64,000 nt of DNA from Chiua virens (lineage: Eukaryota; Basidiomycota; Agaricomycetes; Boletales; Boletaceae), in contig JAHNUO010000025.1 in assembly GCA_019787685.1 (NCBI GenBank), positions 248,001 through 312,000 of the forward strand. Direction: 5' to 3'. The number at the start of each line of letters is the position of its first letter. Positions within the stretch are counted from its first letter, which is position 1. Position numbers and translations under genes: made by a program. The notes beneath the pieces were generated by a model. The model was not told the DNA's origin and searched no databases. It worked only from the letters and a program-made list of their open reading frames with translations. This document shows positions 54,612-64,000 of this stretch, piece after piece.

Positions 54612-57600
54612 CTAAGGTTCTTCTTCGGCAGCAAGACCAGTGAGATCTGATGGATTGACAAAGCGAGTGACATTGACATGAGTGGGTGAACAGGGATAGT
54701 ACGGAATGAGGCGGAATGCAGCAAAACGAAGCTTCGAAACAGTTCCATCGACTTCGGCGAGACGGTAGGAGCCGATATTGTGGGAATGAGAGATGACGAC
54801 CATGGGACCAAAGTAGCGTGGGCGACACTTCGCGTTGGATGTGGGTTCGATTTTTTTGTTCAAGATGAGGACAAGCGATCCGGGGTGGAAATCGTGATCG
54901 TGAATCGCATGCGCCAGGCGACGTTCGAAGTCGGCGACGGATGAGAAGCGGCTGCACAAGATCTGGTCATGGATTGCAGATAAGTCTTCGTCTCGTTTCG
55001 CAAGCTGGCGAGTGCAGACAGCAATGAGCTCGTTGGTCGTGACGCGCTTGGTTATGTGTGGAATGAGGAACGTGGCCTCGGTGATGTCAAACGGAAGGAG
55101 CAGCTCAGTGCCATGAGCCATGTAGTACGGTGTGTGTCCGGTTGCTTTGCGGGTTGTGACGCGATCGGCCCAAAAGACGTGCAGGGCGAGCGATGGCCAT
55201 TGCGTGATATCCCCATTACATGCTTTGACGAGCGAGTCACGGATGGTATGGTGTGAGCGTTCAACAATGCCGTTTGCTTTTGAGTTGTAGGCGGAAATGC
55301 GAATGTGGCGGATGTGATACTTCTCGGCGAGCCAGTTAAGTGTGGCGACAAACGGGGTTCCATTATCTGTGACGATCTCCTCAAGACCTCCCCATCTGCA
55401 TAAAATTTCTTCAAATATAAAGGATCCGACAGTGCGTGCGGTCTCATTCTTGAGTTTCCACCATTCCGGCCATCCGGTGAGTGAGCAGCAAGCTTGGACA
55501 ATGTATGAGTATCCCTGTGCAGTTGGCATGTGCATGGAATCAATGTATGCTTTGTGGAAGAGTGGTGCTGGTGTAGCGACGACAGGCAGAATGACAACCT
55601 TCTCGACTGAGCGGATCTGGCACTGATGACACGTCTTGATGTACCAGGCAACGTCTGCTGTAAGTGATGGCCACCAGAAGCAGTCAGCGATGGTGTGGCG
55701 GGTAGCATAAATTCCCTTGTGGCTGAGCTTGTCGTGTGTTTCCTTGAGAAAGCGAATGCAATCCAATCCGAATAAGACTTTCTGATTTCGTCCGGTGGAT
55801 TCTTTGTGCCAGAGATGATCTGCGGATATGAAGAACTTGGTTGCACATTTGATAAAACGGCTGCATTGATTGTCTGCAATGTTGGATGGGATCGAGAGAG
55901 TGGAGAGAAACTGAAAAATGTCCTTGAGTTCGTGATCACACTGCTTCATTGCTTCACTCGTCGGTAGGGTAATGTCTTCATCGTCTGATCCATTTGTTGC
56001 TGAGAGGACTAGTGGTCCTCCTCCTCCCTGGGGATTCTGAAAAATTTCGTCCTCAATCACCTTTGAAATCCAGATTCCTAATCCTAATGCTTCATCAAGC
56101 CATTCCTCAACCTCTGCTTCTTCTTCCTCGTCGTTCTCCTCATCTTCTCCTTTTCTTCGGCATGAAAGGCCATCTGGGCCTTGGTGGTGTGATGCGGGAA
56201 CATGTTTGAGCTCGAAATCGAACATGAGAATACCCGCGATCCAGCGGTTCATTGCAGCGTTCGGCTGGATGTCCGGATTGTTCAGCATGCCTTTAATATA
56301 CTTCGCATCGACTTCAACAATGAGTTTCTTGATGCCAATGATCCAGACTTTAACAGATCGGAGTGCGCGAAATAGACCATATAATTCGATTTTGGCCTGC
56401 GAGTAGCGAGATTCACGATCATTCCATGTGATGGATCTGAAACGAGAGGGGCAACGTGCTTGGTTTTCATCTTCTTGGTAGAGAATATATCCGACTGCAA
56501 TGCAGGATGAGTCGACGGCAAGGATGACAGGGCATGCGGAGGTGTAATCGATCGGGCGAATTGCGGGCGAGCTAACTACAGCAGCTTTGAGGTGGTTCAT
56601 TGCATTCCGGTGCTCATCAGTCCAAGTGAAGGGAATGGCATCGCGGGTTAGGTCGACGAGTGGTCAAGCAATCTTTACATAATCCTTGATCCAATTCCGG
56701 ACAGTTCCTGTTGTCCCTAAGAATCCACGGACTTCTGTGCGAGACTGGCATGGGCTGGGCCATTTTGTGATTTTCGCGACTTTCGACTGGTCTGGGACAC
56801 GCCCATTGTAATTGCAGGACTGTCCAATGACAATGACTTCGGGTTGGCAAAGAAAAAGCTTCTTTGCGGATACAGTAGCTCCAGCGTGCTTCAAACGATG
56901 TAAAACACAGTTGACATCAACACAATGCTCCCATACGAAGCGGCGGATACCTGGGTTGTCGGCTATGGTTTTGTAGGTACCATCGGGAAGTTCATAGCGT
57001 GTACGTGGGCTGAGAACATTGATATCATCTTGGAAATTCGGGGCAATGTTGATTTCGGCTTGGAGAATGAATGCGACATCGTTCTGGAAAATGGCAGGTG
57101 AATCCGTCCATCCCATAGGAAGCAATGTGAGACGGAAGGTCCCGAGAGGTGTCTGGAATGTCGTGAGGTCATGGGAATCTTCAGCAAGAGCACGGTGGTT
57201 GAATCCAATGAATAGATCCATCATGGTGTAGATTGCACGGCCTGCGGATTGCTCGGCAAACATCTCAACGTATGGGAGAGTGGCGGCATCTTTAACAGTG
57301 ACAGCATTGAGCGGCTGTAGGTTGTGAACAATGCGGACAGATCCATTCTTCTTCGCGACACAAAACCATTTCAACTGGTACGAGCTGTTTGAAGGCTCAT
57401 AGACTCCGGATGCGATCTTTGATTTAATGAGCTGGATGACTTCGTCACGGATTCCAGGTGGGATTGGTGGCTGACGTTGGACCCATGGCGTGTGCTCGAT
57501 GATTGGGATGACTACAGGTGGGAAATAGTCATCACGGAAGCGTCCTTTCTCAGTTTCATCCCATGTGAGACCCAATTCATTGTTTTGTAAAACGTGCACG

Positions 57601-60488
57601 GCGAGTTTCTGTTCCTCCAGTAGTAAGAATTTGTTGGAAAAGATGCCGAGATCGGTCATCCGTTCATGTGTGATGCGCTTTCCGGGTGAGAATGGTGGTG
57701 GATTAGGGGATAGATGTGGAAGTGAGTCGAGTGGGTCTTCTGGAAAATGACGGACAATACGAGCATGGTGGGGCATGGTGGTAGTAACTGGCTTGACTCG
57801 GTTTGCAACTTTCTTGTATGTGAGCACATGGCAGATTGGATCTATGTCGAAGGTCTGTTGAAGCTGGTATTCTGCGAGCGAGGACATGGAAAGCGACGAG
57901 ATCGCTCCCTGCCATTCGGTCTGGGTTAGTGCTAATGCATGTGCACTGTGCAGCTTGTGAGGGAATGGTCGTGCATGCGTAGGGATCATCCAGACGTTGG
58001 ATGGGTCAAGCGGATCTGCAATGGTAATGCTAACATCGCATGCGGTTTCGTGTTTCTGGAGGCAGACGAGGTGCTGCCATGGGCGGCCAAGAAGGAGACG
58101 ATATGGGGCATTTGGGACGACATATGTGTGAGCCCAAGTCTTGAGACCGTCAACTGTAATTTCTAACATCTCGATACATCCCATCATTGGTTGCAAGTCG
58201 CCGTTTGCCGTTTGCATTGTCATTCCTGTGTGATTCGAGATTGGTGTTCCGAGATGCTCCCAAACGTCCTGGCGGATGACTACGATTTCGGATCCTTCAT
58301 CAAGTAGCGCAAGCTCGTCAATTTTCCCATTTAAGACAACTTTGATTTCGCGAAGGGGTGTGGCATGCTCGATCTGGACTGGCGGCAAGGTAGTGACTGC
58401 GGTTGTCAACAGAGTGGGAATCCGATGCGTTTTGCAATATTCAACTGCTTCCTTTCGTAAGTCAGGGCTGATGGCTAATAAATCTGCGACGGAAAGGTTC
58501 GGAATCATCATATGAAGAAGCAATTCATAGACCCGTTTGGCAGTGTCAGGGGATGCAGCTTTCGATTCATACGTATACGCCGGAACATGCTTGAGTGGTG
58601 CAGAGTCTCTGGACGCTGGTATGGATTGTGCAGGTATGGAAATGGGCAGTTCGGGTGTCTCTGGTGTTTGTTTAGCTGAGTGAGTGGGTTCCAGAGGTGG
58701 GATCTCTGTATCAGTGCGAGCAGCCACGCGTGCCTTGGATCTCATGAGGGCTAAAACATCAGCATCCTCCTCATCAGGTACTTCCTCGATGGATGCTCGG
58801 GTGTCTGTGATAGCATCTTCGATGCGGTTGCATTCAAAGAGAACCGCAGACGGTTCTGGTGCAACAAACATATTTGTAGTGGCTTGCTGAAGATGCGGCG
58901 GGGATTCTCTGACGAATTCGGATGGAGTGCAAGCAGGTGGGATTGCGTGGTTCTGATAGTACTCGTCAATTGTGTCCTTGAATAAATTGGTTGTCGCATG
59001 ACGTTTGATACGTCCTCCATCGGGAAAGTTAAGATAACCGTTTTTGTGGATGACGTGGCCTGCTCGGATATACTCGAGTACGCATATGCAATCACGAAGA
59101 AAATGACCTCCGCCACACATATAGCATGAGGAGTTGGCGACGGTGGTGCTTTGTGGGCGACTCTGGTGTGGGGTCTGTGACTGACGGGAAGATGGGGAAG
59201 CCCAGGCCTGTGCCGTGGCTGGAGTGAGGCATGCGAGGCGAGTGTAGAGAGCCGAGTAGGAGACATCTGCTAAGTTGAGCATATGTAACTTACAGCCAAT
59301 CTCTTCAACTTCATCGATATGCGCCTTGGAGATCGCGCTTGAATCAAACGTGACTCGCTTGGTCTGTATATCACGAGGGGCTTCTTTCTTGCGACTATTT
59401 TCATCATCTGATTCGTCGTCAGAGTCTTTGATCTGTGCAATTCGACTTGTTCGTGACTGATCCTTCTTATCAGCTGAGCTGCCTCGTCTGTTGCGCAGGG
59501 ACTTCATACGTGCGGCTATCGGGTCATTGAGGTCTGCGTCAAACGCGTCATCAGAAAGGACGAAACGTCCAGCCTCCATCACCTTCTCGTAATGGGTTGG
59601 TTCATCGCAAGAATACTGTGAGTCTTTCAACTCAAGGCGTCGGTCGATAGCGCAGTGGACAGAAAGCGGCAATCCAGTCCAAAAATAGCGATCCCGTTCA
59701 TTGGCAGAGATCTTCTTCTGATCAACAAGCCAGACAGCAATGGGACAGAAATGGTGATAGTATTGTTGTAACTCGGTTTCGGTGGAGATATCGTCATTGG
59801 AAGGGGCGGCGACGGCTAGTTCAAGGTCGCGACGAGTGTATTTGATGCCTTTGTCTGCACCGGGGTACTGCTCAAGAATGCTCTGTTTGAATACAACGTA
59901 GTCATGACTCTCGTATCCTGTAAGCGTAACCCAAAAACGCTTGGTCATCTTATTGACGTAGCGAATAACCAACTTGCATTTTTCCACATCGGAAAGGGTA
60001 CTCGTGTCCGCATCATCCTCGAAGAGTTCGAAGAACTCAAGCAGCTCGGACATTTCGCCATTAAACGTTGGCACTTTCAAAGACATAGGTGACGGCATTG
60101 CATTAATGCCCTTCAAATTGATGGTATTCGTGGTGCCCGTGGAAAGAGATGACATGATCGCGGATGGAGCTGGCGGCGGTTGCATGAGGGACAGCTGTGG
60201 TGGTTGTACGAGAGCAGGTGGCAGTGGCTGTACAGGTGAAGGTGGAGGCGGCTGCAGGAAAACTGCTGGGGTGCGTAATTGAAAACAGGCGTGCGAAGGC
60301 TGAAAGATTGATGATGCGGATGGGATGCTCGACGTGAAGGGTGATACGGAGATGGACAGCGATTCAGGTGGGGACTCGGATTCGACAGGTGATGGGATGC
60401 GATCTATGGATACTTCGGCTGGGGTCGCGAAAACTTCTTCTGGCTGATCTGCAGAAAACGGCGTGTTCGGCTGTGTGGGTTGGGTCAC
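54612..60488 (-). pseudogene. Ty3/Gypsy Gag-Pol polyprotein, one nonsense codon
   Basis: One frame of about 1960 codons from ATG 60488, interrupted only by TGA at 56664-56666 (VKIA stop PLVDLTRDA, CGA expected). Domains in order: Ser/Pro-rich N-terminus; Gag core (FNGEMSELLEFFELFEDDAD); zinc knuckle CYMCGGGHFLRDC; protease with LLDEGSEIVVI, where DEG stands in place of the usual D-S/T-G; reverse transcriptase (YTMMDLFIGFNHRALAEDS, LLPMGWTDSPAIFQNDV, active site FQDDINV); RNase H (VILAVDSSCIAVGYILYQ); integrase with an HHCC-type zinc finger (HKGIYATRHTIADCFWWPSL, CHQCQ) and catalytic Asp/Asp/Glu (YIDSMHMPTAQG, IVTDNGTPFV, GIVERSHHTI); and a GPY-like C-terminal module (RYFGPMVVISHSHNIGSYRL). 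No chromodomain was seen. Confidence 0.92.
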
Positions 60489-60639
60489 AGCTCGTCGGGT
60501 GGCTCCTCTCGTTAGGACACCGGGCGGAAGCAGTGGGTGCTTCAGGATACGAGCAGGAACAGACGCGTTGCTGTGGGATGGTTTAGGTGGAATGGTGGAA
60601 ATAGGCGCAGGAGGATGTGGCTAAATCAGAACTTCCCCT

Positions 60640-60658
60640 CACGGTGGGCTCCAATGTT
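60640..60658 (-). promoter_or_regulatory. Primer-binding site candidate
   Basis: Just inside the 5' LTR the minus strand reads TTGGAGCCCACCGTGAGGG. A TGG start immediately after the LTR is what a tRNA 3' CCA end would pair with. The tRNA identity was not determined. Confidence 0.65.
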
Positions 60659-61081
60659 TGTAGTGGCATGCTCCGCTGTGTTGGCGAAACATGGAAGGCG
60701 AGTGCGAGTGCAAAAGGGGAAGGGGAAGGTGACTGAGCCGGTAGGTGGTTTGTTGAGTGTGCGAGAAAGAGTGAATGCGTCCGTGAGTAGAGAGAGAGTC
60801 GGAAAACGTGCGGAATCGGGAGAATCGGAAGGCGTGCAGAACGTCGGAATACTTCGGATTGAGCTGAAACGATTGGGACTGGACTTTAAAACTGATTATT
60901 ATTGATTGATGGAGACGAACGTACAAGGAGGCTTATATACAAAAGTGAAAAGGCTATGAAGTGTATGGTAAACAGAGAGCTTAGAGACGACTGAATAGTG
61001 CTGAATAACGCTGACAAATAAAATGAAAAGGCAGTGGTCGCTCGGACCAGATCTGTAGCCGGATGCGTAGCAATCCTTACA
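60659..61081 (-). repeat. Gypsy 5' LTR
   Basis: 423 bp, TGTAGTGGCATGCTCC to GCAATCCTTACA on the plus strand; a few substitutions and one short indel relative to the other LTR. Confidence 0.9.
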
Positions 61082-61471
61082 ATGTTAAATACCTCGCGGT
61101 GCCCAATGTCGTTACTGAGCAGCTGGTGGGAAGCCGATAAAACCGAGGAAATTGCATCTCCTGAAGAGATTAATTTGACCCGAAAACTACTAAGTAACAC
61201 GGTGTGCACGGGACCGTAGCGTTCGCTAGTTGGAACGTTGATATCTGTATCAACTGATAGGTCCTTTCAAGTCAATAATCTGAAACCTACTGGCAGCGAG
61301 CGAGAAATCCACTCGGGCCCAGCGCGTACAGCATCCCGTTGACACATCCTATCAAAAAGCTTGGTGTGTGAAGGAAAGTATTGATAACTCGAAAAGACAT
61401 GAGAAGATAGATTCTGTGATGCTTGTGAGGATCGTCAGAGTGTACGAAAGAGTGCGGGTGAAGAGAGACAT
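61082..61471 (-). pseudogene. Cytochrome P450 copy 3, 5' part (frameshifted)
   Basis: The minus strand reads exon 1 from ATG 61471 (SLFTRTLSYTLTILTSITES), with a one-base deletion near 61385 relative to copy 2 that shifts the frame (SSNAFLHTPS becomes LSILSFTHQ), then an intron and exon 2 from about 61222 (VLLSSFRVKLISSGDAISSV) to 61082, where the Gypsy element starts. The order and sequence match copies 1 and 2. The copy was probably dead before or soon after the retrotransposon arrived. Confidence 0.88.
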
Positions 61472-62243
61472 GCTGATCTCTATCGGGCGAGACCTCGAAC
61501 TATTTATCCTCATGGGGTGCTGTCCCGGGCCAGTGTCCATGTCAAGCCACGTCCAAATTTGCATGAGCAGGTATTACAATGAGGTACGATCTCATGGTAA
61601 TTTATGGGCGAGGTCTCCGATTTCCAGTGTAATGACGTGGCAGCGACGCGTGCCAGGCGTAACAGCGCCACCGGGTGACGATAGAAGGGGTCTACACGAG
61701 TGCTATGTACCTTCTGGATCAGTGAGCGACAAAACTTGGTTCACGGCACTTGGAAGGCACTTGGAAGGGAGTCAGAGAACTTACCGTATTGCAATTAATT
61801 TGCTGGATGAATACGGTAGAATTCTGTACGAACACCCCGCTGCTTTCTGTGCATGTGACCGTGGACGGCGTGTCTTCACGATATCCTAAGGAAAATGCTT
61901 GATAAAGAAAAATCAACTCATAGCATGTATTACAGGGAGCAAATGATTTGTATTCCACAATGCAACGATTCCCCATCGGTACAGGCCGCATGTGTTCATG
62001 TCTGTTGATCTCTGTAGGTCCCAATTGATGTGTCAACACCTCATGCCCTTCTTATTTATTGTTTTTTTTGGAGGCTTCTTTGTTTTCGGTTGCAAGGTAC
62101 CACAGCTTCTGTGTACGACAGTACACACGGATTCCAGGCATCACCGAACGCCCATGAAATGAATAAATTGCCCTCGCCTCACCGCCAATTAGCAGCAGTT
62201 CCATCATTCCCCCTCTAATACCCACTGACAGCGCCACGCAGAC
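61472..62243. other. Upstream region of P450 copy 3 and intergenic spacer
   Basis: 61730-61890 (reverse) matches the block at 30240-30480 upstream of P450 copy 1 (CAGCAAATTAATTGCAATAC). Outside this block I see no gene. Confidence 0.45.
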
Positions 62244-63368
62244 ATGCTTTCGTCGTCCGTCTTTAAACAAGCTGAAGAAGTCCTGGACGATGTCCTCTTG
62301 ATCATTCAAGATGATCATCGGGCCAGGTATTGCGCGTTATTCGAAACAGAACGAAGGAATTACGTGGAAGAGGAAGAATCGTAGGCACCAATCTTTGAAA
62401 CTAATGCACGTCGATACTGATGAAAACATCCATTTACAGACTGAGGAAGCGTCTCAAAGAAATAAACGACTCAGCGTCTACCTCTTCGATCTATAGCTTG
62501 AGGAGACTGATCGGTCTGCCCCCACTACAAGCATCCGTGTGCTTCGAGGACGCGGAAAAGCTCCGCAAGCGTGTCAAGGTGGGTTGATTAGCTCGATGTA
62601 TTGTTCACGACCATGGTTCTGACTACTTCGGAAAGGATGAGATTAACGAAAGACGAAGGTCCACTCTCACAGGAAGGAGTAGTCCATTTGGTTCATCGAT
62701 AGGCGTGAGGATGGCGGACAGACGACTTCCGGTGGATGATACGTCAAGGTCGACAAATGAGATAGTAACGTCACCACTCAACATGCAGTGTTCTGTCTCA
62801 GAGCTTCCAGAACTGAACGTGGATCTTACATTCGAAGATGGTCCAGACATTAGGATCGATATGAACGAGGCGATGAGCACTCCGATTAGTAAGTAGTTCC
62901 CGTCTCTTTCCTTCCTTTATACTTATGGATTGTCAGGACCAATCAAAGACCGAATGAGTGACCTTTATCATGATTTTCAGCCTGAGAGGATGTCGCCGTC
63001 GCCGTCGCCGTCACCACCAATCATACGAGTAGCAGGGTCGAGTATTTCGGAGATGCCTGAGTCTCCTCGCCGCTCTCGCTCTGTCAGGGGGCCACCTCTT
63101 CGTTCGCCGCAACCGACGAGGCAATCAAGAGTTCACTCACCCCGTTCACCCGCCATGTTACCTTCCATCGCCAGCTTTCCTCAGGAGGTAAGTTGGCTTG
63201 CATTGCGCTTGTCGAGGACTTACATTGGCTAGTCTGAGACATACGGTTGGCAGGGAATCAGAGCAAACGAAGATTACACTAGCAAGACCAACTGTGTGGA
63301 CATCCGAGGAGGTTCGATCGTCGAGGGTATGACCATCAACAATGGCGGGTCCAATAACTCTGGTGCTG
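62244..63368 (+). CDS. Host gene of unknown function, apparently intact
   Basis: Exons join in phase: 62244-62380, 62440-62578, 62636-62888, 62937-63187 and 63254 to about 63368, all with GT-AG introns of about 50-65 bp. The product begins LSSSVFKQAEEVLDDVLLII, a helical, coiled-coil-like N-terminus with many Glu/Arg (FETERRNYVEEEES, LRKRLKEIND). A polar middle follows (VDLTFEDGPDIRIDMNEAM) and a Ser/Pro/Arg-rich region (SPSPSPSPPIIRV, SPRRSRSVRGPPLRSPQP) that looks like a phosphorylation-prone disordered segment. I do not recognise the family. Its end is uncertain: the last exon may continue past 63368 or splice near 63417. It is the only multi-exon gene here, besides P450 copy 2, without an obvious defect. 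Confidence 0.6.
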
Positions 63369-63625
63369 GTACGTTCTTCGTCTCCTTCCCTCGGTCCATT
63401 CTGAACGCGATATGTAGTCATTCACAAGATGATTCCGCAACGTTTTCCCCAAACTGTCTCGTGATTTTGAGCATGCTTGTTTTCGCTGCGTATCATAGGC
63501 TTGACGGAGGCTCACGCGCATGGCTCGCTATAGCGGGGAAATTCCTGTGTCATAAGGACTATAATGTATTGAAATGCTATATCATAAATCAAGTCCCCTG
63601 CGTGAGGCGAAGTACCCAAGCATAA

Positions 63626-64000
63626 AACAACACGAAAAAACCGGTCGAGGAGGCAGACTTAATTGGCTAGGTGACTAGGCTAGGACGAATCCAAGTCATC
63701 CTGTGAGGACCACTACCAGATCATGAAAGCAAATCATCCATTTGGCCACAGCGATGATCTCCTGGCAGATGAGCCCCGCGTCAGTGATGAAATCTCTTCA
63801 TCCTGTGCCACTCACCGAGTACTAGTGGCACCATAGATATGAATACACGGTGTTATGCCTGGGCAACGTCCGTGCCAGTGGTATATTTGGGTCTCGACTG
63901 GCAGACTCTTGTCAGGACTTGGCTTCAGGAGAGGAAGAAATAGCACGGAGGGCAGTGCTAGTAGTGAGCATGACAGCATGCAGTGACCGACTCAAAGGAC
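63626..64000. other. Right-end stretch without a recognised feature
   Basis: No ORF with coding character, repeat or RNA gene was seen. Confidence 0.4.

Larger units (their letters stand above)
54121..61081 (-). mobile_element. Complete Ty3/Gypsy LTR retrotransposon inserted in P450 copy 3
   Basis: The LTRs are at 54121-54563 (443 bp) and 60659-61081 (423 bp), the difference being mainly one extra short repeat in the left LTR. They are bounded by TGTA...TACA, with the 4-bp duplication ATGT (54117-54120, 61082-61085) of the P450 exon. The minus strand holds a primer-binding site, one long gag-pol frame in the order protease, RT, RNase H, integrase, and a polypurine tract. The LTRs remain very similar, so the insertion is fairly recent, yet pol already has one nonsense codon. 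Confidence 0.93.

Overview
The window is nuclear DNA from a mushroom-forming basidiomycete (Agaricomycetes). The evidence is short GT-AG introns, an ADA2 gene, and transposon families that are typical of these genomes: Plavaka, KDZ with a CxC2 cluster, hAT with a BED finger, Tc1/mariner and Ty3/Gypsy. It is a gene-poor mosaic. Almost every host gene is broken, duplicated or cut, and many insertions can be dated relative to each other because target duplications or uninterrupted paralogous sites are still visible.

Left part (1-16.7 kb): the 5' half of an ADA2 co-activator gene carrying two nonsense codons; a dispersed host repeat split by a Tc1-like element (1633-3224) and a hAT element (3336-6997, 8-bp duplication ACAGTGAT); a 312-bp hAT-type MITE; a Plavaka transposase on the minus strand; an unrecognised multi-exon gene split by a solo LTR; and a non-LTR retrotransposon tail split by another solo LTR.

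Middle-left (16.7-31.1 kb): a non-autonomous LTR element (16729-21307) whose gag is on the minus strand while an accessory ORF with a Zn2Cys6-like cysteine cluster lies antisense behind its own TATA-like promoter; a second copy of that ORF; a second Plavaka transposase; a decayed SNF2/BRG1-type remodeller gene with a Tc1-like element sitting exactly in a 5' splice site; and a LINE RNase H fragment.

Centre (31101-48225): the main discovery. A 17.1-kb composite DNA transposon with imperfect terminal inverted repeats and an exact 8-bp duplication (GGTCCCGT) is inserted in exon 2 of a cytochrome P450 gene. It carries a KDZ transposase with a CxC2 cysteine cluster, a TET/JBP-family 2-oxoglutarate/Fe(II) dioxygenase, a zinc-finger (PHD-like) protein and a second nuclear-looking protein. 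It also has two subterminal GGTACC-rich satellite arrays, an internal 89-bp array and two perfect hairpins. The KDZ-TET/JBP association in fungi is known; the full architecture seen here (arrays, hairpins, extra chromatin-type cargo, clean insertion into a P450) is what deserves attention.

Right part (48.2-64 kb): the rest of P450 copy 1, a ribonucleotide reductase small-subunit fragment, an intact 491-codon P450 copy 2 followed by a 716-bp TA-flanked MITE, P450 copy 3 split by a complete Ty3/Gypsy element (54121-61081), and an apparently intact host gene of unknown function (62244 onward).

Across unrelated elements the inactivating changes are repeatedly CGA to TGA or CAG to TAG, which points to C-to-T decay of repeats by methylation/deamination or a RIP-like process. 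Exon limits were inferred by eye from splice signals and reading frame.
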